Below, in pieces: positions 13,701 to 24,926 of a stretch of DNA of 64,000 nt (the stretch's first letter is position 1; each line of letters opens with the position of its first letter). The notes under the pieces were generated by a model that was not told where the DNA came from, searched no databases, and saw nothing but the letters and a program-made list of their open reading frames with translations. This DNA comes from Centropus unirufus. Taxonomy: Eukaryota > Chordata > Aves > Cuculiformes > Centropidae. Location: NCBI GenBank assembly GCA_013397695.1, contig VYZI01000104.1, forward strand, positions 1,197,112 to 1,261,111, given 5' to 3'. Position numbers and translations under genes: made by a program.

Positions 13701-16234
13701 GCAAGTTTAATGAATTCTTGAGAGGTGTTTTTTCAGCTGTTGTAAATTGGCACAACTTCAGTGGAGATCACAAGAAAACTAGCCCTGGCTTTATGTAAGT
13801 GTACAATAACCATCTCCCCTTCTGTCGGGAAGCTTGTTATCCTCCAAAGCTATGCTCCACAAAGATTATCTCAATGTTTTTTCCCAATTTTAACATATAA
13901 AATAGAAGCCATGGCCTCTATCCTAACTATAGTATTTTCTACCAGAAAATAAGCAGTAGTTTCTAAAGGCAGCTCATGCATTGAACTCAGCTGTCAAAGC
14001 TACTCATGCTGCCATGGGTAATTGGCTACTCACAAATCTTTATCTAAAGTATAAAGGTAAATAACTATTAAAACCCCTAGCCTAAACTTAAGCAGTAAAT
14101 TTTCCCACAAATTCTTTTTACTGCTCTGTTTTGCCTGGATTTACTCAACCTATAAATCAGAGATGAACAAGAACTTTGCAGAATGATGGCCACAGGGATC
14201 TTTATGAGGTCTATAGCCATAAATTTCAAAGCTGAAGAGGCTGAACCAGTAACCATCTGAGGTCGCTTCACTGCATTGTTTGCATACTCACTCTCTCACT
14301 GCTCTGACTTCCTCAGTTTTATGTGAAAGGTATTCTACCTCACCTTTTAAAAACTTGTATAATTGTTTTGGGTTTATATTTTTAAGGGTGGGAGGAGGTT
14401 GATGGGTGTTCAGCATCCTCTGTAGCAAGCAGTAGTTAGAGAAACCACTTAAACCACAAGCCAGCAGGACTGGCTTCCCCTTAAGCCCATGTAGTTTGGA
14501 CTCATGTTTCATGGACTCATGAAACTCAAGTTTCATGGACCAGAAAGATCAAACAAAGTGCTGGCTGAACGAAGAATTGTGGGGGAGTTCAAAGAAATAA
14601 TGCTTGGATCAGAGACTGAAAGCCAGAACAAGGGAGCAGGCCTTGCTAGACTGAGCCTCTGGTCTCCTAATAAAAATTTGCAGGGATTGTCCTATCCCCC
14701 AAACTATTAAACCTAGGGGAAGAAAATACTTAGTTTTTCAATAATTTGGTGCAGCTATCTTAGTGGTTCTAACTCTGAAGGCTGCTGTTTTACTTTTCCT
14801 CGCAGTAAATTTGGTCCTTGCTCATCATGAGTCTGATTAAAATCCAAGTTCTAGAGTCTGACAGACGAAGTGATAAAATCCTGGGATAATAGGGATTGCC
14901 TTGTAATGTTAACTCTAGCTCTTGGGTGTTGTTTCAACCTGCACAGCAGAGGAAACCTCCAAAATAAAGGTTTGTTTATCTCTTGTCTCACTTTCAGGCC
15001 TTGTTCCCACTGGCTTAATGCGATGTTATGCTCATGGAGCTATGCTGCACAAGTAACATCATGGGCTATGTTATTTATTCACCTCTGGGCTCAGTTTTCA
15101 AATCTGAAACGATCCTATAAACGTGTGGTGTGGCTTTTGTCTGAACAAAATGGATTTCTTTACTTGGATACCACAGAAATGTACAACACAACACTGCCAA
15201 GATTTATGGTACTTAGCTCAATAGCTGGATTGAGGATTGTTGCAAGTAGGAGGAAGTCCGTGTTGGAATGTTCCTACATTTTTTAAATACTGCATTGTGC
15301 CTGTTTTCTGTGTTATGGAAGTAGGTCAAGGATTTTCATTTTCTGGCAGTTTCCCCTTTGTATCTGTTTGTTGTCTTTGCAGTCAAACTCTTCTTTAAAG
15401 TACAGGCCAATTAAAAGTTTGGTCTTTTGTTTTTATACTGTACCAGCACTTGGAGAGCAGGGTTTGGGGATTAAATCCTGAATATGTATTTCAATAGTGT
15501 TGCTTCAAGACAAACTTCAGAAAATTCATGTTTTTTCTGGACCGGGAGTGCTTTATTCTTTTCAGCTGCTGTTCTGTAAATTCCAGGTTTTAACTTGTGT
15601 CTTGCAATTAAATAAAACATTGCCGTTTATAGTAGCAATAGATTCTTAGATAAATTCACGCAATTTAGCAAACAAACATTTTGTAATACCCACAGAGAGG
15701 ATAAAATAACCAGATTTTCCCATTTATATGCTAAGGTTTAATTTTGCCTCCCAGTATTCAAAATGTAATTTTTGCAGAGAGAGAATATATTCTAGATTTT
15801 AGTGAAGTTATGACACTGGCCATTTTAGACCTAATTGACATCAGTTATAGTCATCCTTGTTGATAACTTGGAATGGTCTAGGCTACAGTTCCAAATCTTG
15901 GTCACAGTCTCCAAATTTTTCTGTGATGTAAGAAAGTGTTTATTTCTTCATGTCTCTCCCATGTCATATATGTGCTGTATAATGTATAGCATTATATTCG
16001 TGTTAAGCATAAATTATGTGAGTTACCATAGCTAACGCATGAAAAGTAGCCTATATATAACTTCCTCATATTCCTCTGTCCTAAATGTAGAAAAGCTAAA
16101 ACCTCTTATATACAATCTTCCCCCGTCTGTCAATTACTTTTGGCTTTTTATCATTGTTTTTTTTTTACCTTTCAAAACACTATGTGTTATTTTTGCTAAA
16201 TTGTAAGCTAGAATTCATTTAAGACCAGTAAAGA
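10759..16234. other. Unique non-coding sequence
   Basis: No supported gene. The longest open frame, plus strand 14870-15286 (138 codons), shows no family motif or splice context that would make it a real exon. A compact dyad at 14498-14540 is listed separately. No dispersed repeat was recognised. Confidence 0.5.
14498..14540. repeat. Interleaved direct and inverted repeat
   Basis: GTTTCATG (14506-14513) and CATGAAAC (14518-14525) form a perfect 8-bp inverted repeat around GACT. GTTTCATGGAC then recurs as a direct copy at 14530-14540, and GGACTCATG occurs twice (14498 and 14513). The result is a small nested repeat cluster of about 43 bases. Its origin and role are unknown. Confidence 0.75.
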
Positions 16235-16866
16235 TGGACTAAAATTGCTTGTGACCAGGCCCTTGGTCATCTTTGTGACCCTTCTCTGGACCTTCTCCAG
16301 CTTGTCCACATCTTTTTGTATAGCAGGGACTAAAACTGAGCAGAGTATTCTGTATGTGGCCTGACAAGTGCTGAGTGGGATAACTACTTTATATTTTCTG
16401 GTCATGCCCTTGTTGATGCAGCCCAGCATCCTGTTGGCTTTCTTTGCCGCAAGAGCCCACTGTTCACTCATATCGAGTTTGTTGTCCACCAGAACCCCAA
16501 GGTTCCTTTCCACAGAGCTCCTCCCCAACCAGGTAGATCCCAGCCTGCATTGCATTCCTGAATTATATTTTCTCTGATGCAAGACCTTACAGTGGTCTTT
16601 GTTGAATTTCATAAGGTTATTGTTAGCCCATTATTCCAGCATGTTCAGGTCTTCCTTCATATCAGCCGCAGACTTGTTCAGGCTACACTTGATCCCATTA
16701 TCCAGATCACTTATGAACATACCAAACAGTGTTGGGCCAATATAGGTCCCTGGGGGTCACCACTTGTGACAGGTTTCCAGTTTGAAAAGGAGTTATTTCC
16801 CACCACCCTCCAAGTGCAGCCTATCAGCCAGTTCCCCACTCACCGCACAGACAGAGAACACCTGTC
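16235..16866 (-). mobile_element. CR1-type LINE fragment: reverse transcriptase and C-terminal part of ORF2
   Basis: On the minus strand the conceptual translation follows CR1 ORF2 in order: an NWL...RVV-like segment (about 16835-16800), a KPVTSGDPQGP segment (about 16775-16740), FISDLDNGI (about 16710-16684), MKFNKDHCKVLH (16612-16577), RNLGVLVDNKLDMS (about 16515-16474), ALAAKKANRMLGCI (about 16458-16417) and KDVDKLEKVQRRVTKM (about 16310-16263). These match the conserved RT and post-RT blocks of vertebrate CR1 as I know the family. It is dead: frames shift, a stop precedes the second block, another stop replaces a residue before WANNN, and the FADD catalytic block is deleted (the frame runs ...NKSAADM). 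Similarity stops near 16866 and near 16235 without a natural 3' end, so it is an internal remnant. The 134-codon open frame at 16208-16612 is part of this element, not a host gene. Confidence 0.9.
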
Positions 16867-19800
16867 TAGACCCTAACATATTGGTCTCTCTTGGAGGAGG
16901 CTTTATGACAGCAGATGATGCTATTTGTTGACATGCATTCCCTTTTACTCTGCCCCTCCTGCATTTAAATTGACTTTCCTTTTTGGCATACATTTTTTTA
17001 GCAAGCGCTGTTCACTTGTCATCTCAGAGCACCTGCTGGAATTGACCAAATTTAGCTTCCTGAACAGGGAAGTAGCCATTCGATGGGCTATGTAGAAGGA
17101 AATTTTTAACATCTTCTAATGGCTGGTAAGGGCAACACATTTTTGTTTCCATAGAAGAATCAGGAATGCTGTTAGAGCCTTTTCCCTGTAAACAAGTACT
17201 GAGTGTTGGATGCTGATTGTGATGTTTGATCCCACAACCTCTACTGAGTTGTTTAAAGGAATGCCCATATGGACATACCCAGTATAGAAGAGAAAACATA
17301 CTGGGGCTCCTCTGAGTGAGGTAGTGTCTGGATCACAAGTAACCACAGTGACCAAGCTGTCACTGTCAGCATCAAGACATATGCGTATCAAAAAAATAAA
17401 AAAGTCCAAATACAGTACAACATCTGTTAAGACTCCAGCTCATTTGGAAATCTGTCTCTTGTTTTTTTTCCTGCTGGAAGTTGACAGTTGTGGCTACCAC
17501 ATGCATATAGGAATATTTTTCCTGCTTTATATGATACATCAGCAGCAAAAATTCTTCTGGGTGGTAAATGTAACAGCTTCAATTAAAAGGGGATATATGA
17601 TTTTCAAGTTGGAAAAACACTGGATAATTTTGTGTTCACCTTAAAAAGTTTCATCTATCATATGCTTCCAAGAACAGTGTGCTCACATCAATATTTATTC
17701 CACTCAGCTCTGTGCTCTCACAAAAGACCCATCAATACAACACATCAGCTCTGGTGACAAGTTACATTTTATTGCTGTCAACAAACAAAGATGTTCTTTC
17801 ATTCTCTGTAAAATCCTCTTTTATTCTTTTTTTTTTTAATAGTCCACCAGGTTTTAATTTTGGAGGGTATGTGTGGATATGCTTTCCAATATTTTCTAGA
17901 TAGCTACTAGAGAAATGACAGAGTGACCTCATAGGAGCATAAGGAAGACACTGATTAATATTTTTCTATGATATTAAATAAATGTTTTGGGGCAGGTTCT
18001 TCACTTGGGATGAAATTCATCCAGATCCTAAAGAGGACCAGGGAACCAGTACACCCATTCAGAGGGGGGAAGTTCTCTGAAATAGGTATGTAGTTTTGAA
18101 AACACCACAGAATATTTATTACCGTGCCGTTGTTTTGATATAATAAATTTGTGCTTTTTACAAGTGTAAAGGGGACAAGGAATGGAAGTCATAATGATTG
18201 TTAATCTCCTGTTGCTGTGTCATATTATGTGATTTATAGCACTTCATACTTTTGCTTCTCACTTTCTTGTGCAGGTGGGTGTTCTCAATGAGCATTGCCT
18301 CCTGAGAGCAGGTCAGTTCTGCACTGTCACCTGGCACCTCTCAGCACCTCTCACTTCTGCAGCTTTACACCAGGTCTTATGGCAGTCCTATCAAAAACAC
18401 TGAAGCACTTCAGTGACTTCATAGATTGGATCTACTGTATGAGCAGTGTCACTCCTTATTTTTCTTCTCATGCTAATTAGTATCCTGAGAGACTTATCAG
18501 TGTATATCAAAGAAATTTTATATGTTACTCTACAAAATCAGTTTAAAAAATACTCATGCAGGTTAGACCAAGTAGGCTTCCATCATTTTAGTTAGATTTA
18601 AGCAGCATCAGGAAAAAAATAGCAGTATAAGCATATGACTGTACTAAAAACTGTCAGCTCTCCCGCTAGTTAATTGATCCTACATATCAATATGGTATAA
18701 TTATCACTTAATATTCAATTTTTAAAACCACTTCAAATCAGGTAAGTTAACTCAGTTCCACAAAACTATCCACCTTAGTGACTGTGCCTTACTGTTAGAG
18801 AATTCACTTTTTCAAACCTCACACATCAAGCTGCCAGAATCATTACAAATGGCCTGCACGCACCTGCCGCTATTCCTGATCACATACTCAGAAGCTTGGT
18901 GGGACAGTGGGATGTACACCTGCAGGACAGTCTGTACCACCACATTCAGTTACTGTGTTTCTGCCAACCAGATTTATTTCTGCATGCAAAGCAAAAGAAT
19001 GGTTTGTTTGCTTCATCACTCATGTTGCCAAAAAATGGTCATGCCTTTTCCCAGGTTTGCCTTTCACAGTCCTGGATGGGACAGGAGAATTCAAGCTATC
19101 CGGTTTAATTTCACTTTTTAGTTGAGCCATAGTTGAGAGGAATTGGGAAAAAGGAATTCCTCTTTCTTTTTTCTTCCCTGCATGGGCAGGCATGTTTGTT
19201 GTCTGACTGCATGCTGTCCCAGCAGGAGACTGGTTTTAAGCTTACTTTATGTGAGTGTTCTAACTAGCTATTGATCATTATTATCAGATGTAAAACCCAT
19301 CTTCAGCAGTGAATACTTTGCTCCCCAGCAGCTCATCATACTTACCTTGTATATGTTTTGTGCCATCCCACCAAAAGCAGGAGAATTGCTGCCGATGCTC
19401 TAAAGAGGTCCAAATGCAGAATTGTACTTTTTAAGGACACAGGTAAGTAGCTCAATGTCTTTCAGCCTTACAATGCAAAGAAGAGGCTACAAATGCAACC
19501 AAATTCTGTCAGCCTCTGCTCCCATAGCCTTTCTTTTTGTGTCCCCCACCTTGCTGTACTTAATGCATTTTTATTTATTTAGAATATCTTTCAGACTAAT
19601 TATCCTGGGAATATTCCTGAGCCTCTGTTGAATTTTAAGCTGGTAACATACTCATTTCTCTGTAAGAGTGTCATCTTTAATGTTTTGCCCGATTCTGCTT
19701 AACTATTTTTTATAAAAATCAACCACAGACATAAGAGAATGTGCAAAGTGGCTATGATCCATCTCAACCAAGACAGAATACATGGCTTGGAAGGAACGTT

Positions 19801-22800
19801 CTGTAAAGTTCAGTCTACTAAACACTTCCTAAAAGTTCAGAAGAACCAGCCTACTGTTCAGTTTCAAACAACATCAACCGATGCAGTATATGTTTGTCAC
19901 AATTCAGGAGAAAGTTCAGATTTGCTCAGATCCAAGGTATCATTTGGATATAACTCAAGTCTTCCTTGTAGATCAGATATCCAAAGATTTTTAGACTTAG
20001 AGTTTCCAAAGAAAGGGAGTGGGAAACCACAGGAGAGGTTTTCATATATTCAAAACACTGCAAGTTGCAGTGAAGATAACTGCAGGGTAGTTCCCTTGTG
20101 GTAAAACTGCTCATGTTTTTGATTTTTTGTTAATTTAATTTTCTTCATCATTTTGTCATGTGGTACCTTTCTTATATCATCTGGGAAAAAAAATTGGAGA
20201 AATGAAAACACACTCAGAGATCAACAAAACCATTCTTATAGCTATACTGACAGGAAAAATCATCACTCCTACCTGGGCTAGCTCATTTGGATATCTCATT
20301 TAGAGGCCATTGCTTCGAGTCTCTGCAAATTATGCATAGAACTATGACCAAATTAGAGGGAAAAAAAACCTCAGTAATGAGATTTAAATCTGGAACTCTT
20401 CTCATAATACTCACACAAATGCAAGAATCAAATGCTGTCTGTATACAAACTATGGAGCAGTCATAATTTGTGTAGCTGGAAGACCTAGTCACAAAACATG
20501 TGCTGTTATTCCAGCTAGCACACACTCAAAGCATCTCAGCAGTTCAACCACACTAGGACAGTGTGATCTAACTCCAGGTGACTTTAAATAGGGACTTGGT
20601 GGCCTCCCTCAAATGCAGTCAAAATTCCAGCTTTACTGAGGTCAATAATAAAAATTCTCACTAAATTTAAAGGAAGTGGGATTCTGTAGCCAGTGCACAA
20701 TACCTTGAAAGTATTCAAACTTTTACCTTTCATACTTCAGTTTTACAGAGCAAGAGCAGTTGAGGAATATTGTTTTTATGCATTTCAACTAGATATTCTA
20801 TTGATTATATTGGCTATCACTGTGGGAAAAAATGCAACCTGAAGGAACCTACCCAGAAAGTAATTTTGGAGATTTTTTTGGTGTCTTGCTTTAAAAATAA
20901 GAGTGGCTCAAACTTTGATTCGGGTAGCAAATTCCTCTCTATGCCCTGAATGGCAATGCCATCAAGGTAATTAGACCGTGAAGGAAAACAATAATTTTTA
21001 GGTATATGTGGTCAGAGAAATATAAGCATACTGCAGCAATCAACATGTGGCATCATAAGCAAATCCATTTTCCTTGGCAAATTCTATTGTGTGCTCTGTG
21101 TTTGACTGAGAGTTTTACCTGTAGGCAAGTTAATGTAGTTACATATTTAAGATTGAAGTGCTTTTGAGTTAAACCAGTGAGGAACTTTTGATCAAATCCT
21201 TTACTTGTACTTTTTTTTGTTCTTCCTGTTGAACTCTGAACTCTTTATTTGTCCTCATTTTCACTGGCATGAAGTGGGCATTACATAGTTTAGTGTTATG
21301 GGTGCATTTGCTGCCGCTTTTGAAGTAAATTATAACCATTTTATACAATCACAAGGTGCTGCTTGCCATGCTTTTGGCAGCAGCTCTGTTTCATGCTCTA
21401 AATCTTCCTGGTTTGGGGAAAACAGAAGACTGATGGACGAGCAACTGCACTAGTGTGCAGAACACACGGAAAAGGAAGTCTAGGCCCAGATGCTCATGCT
21501 GCAGTACCTACAGCCATGATACATCATTAATTTGCCTTCTCTCCTGTTTGGTAATCTTTTTCCCTTGGGAAAGTTCTGTACATAGAATGATCAATTTTTT
21601 TAGTTGAATAGTTACAGCAGAAGAGTTTTTGGTTAAAAATATCCTTCCTATCCTAAAGTAGACCAAAGTCAGTCAGGAAGCAGGTAGAAAAATTTTTTTT
21701 TCAGTGTTTTGGATATAGGAATCCCTGGAACCTAGACTCTGGTCTGATGTCTTCATCTGTTTCAAAGCATTAAATCATCATGACATGAAATAGTAAGTGT
21801 TGGGATGATTAAATTTATGCATTTATCATTTCAGTCTTTGCATGATATATTCAAAGATTTTCATTTTAATAAAAATGGAATTTCTCTGAAATCCCATGAT
21901 GTTCAATCCCAGGAGTGGCACTTTCAATGAGAAAGTAAAATTGCAAGACATTAAAAAGCACAAGGGTCAACAACAATAAAGTCAGATTAGAATTTTAATG
22001 GGTGTAATTGGAAAAATATGCCCTGGAAAAAAATAAATGTAGCTACACATTCTGCAGGTCACATGGAAAATGGCTAATGGTTGTAGTGAGATCAAGAAAA
22101 GAACACAGAGTTTCACCTAAAAGTAGATATGTGTGTGGAATTGAACATGTTTTTTACATCTCAATAGATACTAATGGAATTTTCCTTTGAAAATCTTTCC
22201 ATATTTCTCATGTAATGCTCAGGAGGTCTTTAGAACTTGTCGAGTGCTACCATTTTTTTTCTTCATAAATGGATGATATTTTTATGAGAAAAGCACATTA
22301 TTTTGTTTGATTCAGTCTAAACTTCTGCAGACAGTCGAAGTTTATAATAGCCACTGCCTGTTGGGCATAAGGCAAAGCAGTCAGCCAGAAGATGTTGAGG
22401 ACCATCCACTTGGGTGAGCGTTTTCTTGTTTTATTTTTTATTTAAGAGCTCATTCTTACTTTTTCAAATAACAGCACAGCAAAAAGAACTGGAAGGAAGG
22501 TCATTAATGGGTGAAAAAAACCTCAACAGAAGACATAGTGACTTCTATATAAGATATCCTAATTGGAATAAAAATGTTTAAAAACATTCTTTAATGCTAG
22601 GATTTTCCTCACCTTTTCTCTCTGTAGTACATGAAATAAAAATTAAGATAATTCCATTTCATATTTGGACACACTGCATGCTGCTTCATATTTTGATTTG
22701 ACCCAGTCACAGAAATTACCTAACTATAAAAGGTAAAGCAGAGACAGACGAGCCAACCGAAGTTCAAGATTTAATTAGATTAAACGTTATGGATTTCAAC

Positions 22801-24140
22801 ACTGTATCTAGAGGAGGAGGGAGAAGCTCTTCTGGGAAAGAAAAAGTAGGTTCACCTTTAAGTATCGGCTAAACTTTCACCTGAATCTGTGCTGTCATTT
22901 GCCTTGTCTGTTTAATCTGCATAAACACCTATGAAGGTGAAGCACCACAAAACTGTTGCTAGAGGGATTTTTTGGATCTGTATCTCTGTGTGCTTCCAGG
23001 GGAACAAATGCCCCTCTAACATAATGCAGCACACTTCTTGTTTCAGCAGGCAGGCTGGTTTCCGACAGCTCTGCAAACTTGGCACATGGTTTCAAAAGAT
23101 TTTTTTTTTGTTTTATTTGGTGACTGGCAGCAAAATCTCTGCAGGAACTGGGTGTGATTAAAATCACAATAAATTGTGATTCTAGAGAACTGTGGGTTGG
23201 GACTTGCAAATCCAATGCAACTCTGACATAACCAAACACAAAAAAGCAAATGTTAAATTAAAGAGTTTATGAAGGAAAAGGGATATTTTTTTTAATTTCT
23301 CTGAGGTACTAATACCAGATCTAATTCCAGCTGCTCCTTTTAATATCAATATTTCACAGTGTACTATCTCTTAGACTAACCCACTAAAATGGCTAGCTGG
23401 TTTTACGCTGTAATTTATATATGACCTTTTGTGATTAGAGTATGTGAGCAGAACAGAGGTTAATGAATTCTGTCTTTCCTCACCCATATGAAGGACTGAA
23501 GTAATAATCTCTTGTTACAGAATGGAAAAGAGGGCACATGTCATGTCTGATATGTTAGCCTGTGGCTGAGCTGTGAACTAAACCCAACTCTCCAAAGCCA
23601 GGTTCAGTGCTGAAGTAACTAGGTCATTCTTGCTCTCACTAGACCCTCCATCAGGTGAATTACAATGAACACTTAAAAAGCATACTCATTTTTTTAGGCT
23701 GGGATCCAAGTTTTCCTTTGCAAACTCTGACACCAGCTCTCAGGGGTGGCTTTGACCTGTTATAATGATTGCAAAAGTTCTGGTTTTGTTGGGGGAAAGT
23801 TATGCTTGCAGCACAGATGGCAAATATTATTTCTGGTTTATTCTCTCCTGAACTAATTTTTGCCTAGCACTTTAGCAGAGGAAATTCTCTCATCTGACAA
23901 CTGAAACCACTCAGTACAACCTTCTCATTAACACTGTGGCTTTGTTATTTTGTGAGCAAAATTGTGAATACAAAGTAGAAGAAAGATGAAGAAAGTCCAA
24001 ACGGTTCATCTTGACTACTCATAGCTCAGAGCATGTGCTTTTGATGGGTCATTTGCAAGTATCATATCCAGAATGACAGCATCTCAGGAAGTCATCAAAC
24101 TGGAGTGGTGCAGGACCTACATAGCTGAGAAATCCATTGA
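16867..24140. other. Unique non-coding sequence
   Basis: No supported gene. Open frames up to about 120 codons (for example plus strand 19739-20104 and minus strand 22895-23239) have no recognised motifs. The CR1 similarity from the left does not continue into this stretch: the minus-strand frames at 17024-17409 do not match the CR1 RT blocks expected upstream. I see no RNA gene. Confidence 0.5.
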
Positions 24141-24746
24141 ACAACAGATCTTCATCTTCCCTTCTTTCATTTTCCTTATTTATATTTTTCTCTCCTTCCC
24201 TGCTTCCAACCATCTTTTCTTTCTTCTCTCCTTTCTTCTGTCCTTCCATTACTTCTATCTATCCTTCTTTTTTTCCTGTCATCCTTCTATGTTCTTGCTT
24301 CTTTCTGTTCCTGCTTTCATCCATCCTTCTTTCTGTCTAACCTTCGATGCTTCAGTGGTTCATTCCCTGTTTCATTCTTTCCATCTATCTTTCATTCCAT
24401 CCATCCTTATGTCTGTTCTTCCCTCTTGTCTATCCTTCCTTCTTTCTGTCCGACAGACTCTCCTTCGTCCTGTGGTTCCTTTTGCCCATCTTCCTTTCTT
24501 TGCCTCTGTTGGGCCATCTGACGCATTGGGCTATTTGGTGCATTCATCCTTCCTTCTGTCCATGCTTCCTTGCTTCTATCCAACCATTCCTTTATCTGTC
24601 CTTCTTTAATTCTTTCCATCATTCTGTACTTCTTTATTCCTGTGCATCCTTCCAACTTTCCATCCTTCATTCATCTTTTTTTCCATCATTTTATCTGTTC
24701 TTCTGTTCATCTGTCATTCTTTTCATTCATCCACCCATCAGGCACC
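24141..24746 (+). repeat. Degenerate pyrimidine-rich tetranucleotide array
   Basis: For about 600 bases the plus strand is dominated by C and T in words such as CTTC, TTCC, ATCC and CTTT, with scattered A and G. It reads as an old TTCC/ATCC tetranucleotide array decayed by point mutation, and it merges on the right into the pure CTTC repeat. The Ser/Phe/Leu-rich open frames across it are a product of the repeat and not genes. The strong strand asymmetry could favour triplex (H-DNA) structures. Confidence 0.8.
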
Positions 24747-24926
24747 CTTCCTTCCTTCCTTCCTTCCTTCCTTCCTTCCTTCCTTCCTTCCTTCCTTCCT
24801 TCCTTCCTTNNNNNNNNNNNNNNNNNNNNNNNNNNNNNCTTCCTTCCTTCCTTCCTTCCTTCCTTCCTTCCTTCCTTCCTTCCTTCCTTCCTTCCTTCCT
24901 TCCTTCCTTCCTTCCTTCCTTCCTTC
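24747..24926 (+). repeat. (CTTC)n microsatellite with an internal assembly gap
   Basis: Pure CTTC units run from 24747 to 24809 and from 24839 to 24926. They are separated by 29 undetermined bases (24810-24838). The unit phase is the same on both sides of the gap. The true array length is therefore unknown: the N run may be a placeholder rather than a measured size. Frames reading FLPS or KEGR across it are artefacts. Confidence 0.97.
24810..24838. other. Assembly gap (29 N)
   Basis: A run of N inside the CTTC microsatellite. It probably marks where reads could not span or agree on the repeat. Confidence 0.99.

Noticed and set aside
14870..15286. 138-codon plus-strand frame, the longest outside repeats
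   Set aside because: No motif, signal peptide or exon context. This length is expected by chance in 64 kb over six frames.
16208..16612. 134-codon minus-strand frame as a host gene
   Set aside because: It is the C-terminal part of CR1 ORF2, lacking the rest of the protein.
17024..17409. Overlapping minus-strand frames as an upstream continuation of the CR1 element
   Set aside because: Their translations do not match the CR1 RT blocks expected N-terminal to the NWL segment.
19739..20104. 121-codon plus-strand frame
   Set aside because: No recognised domain, and no splice or promoter support.
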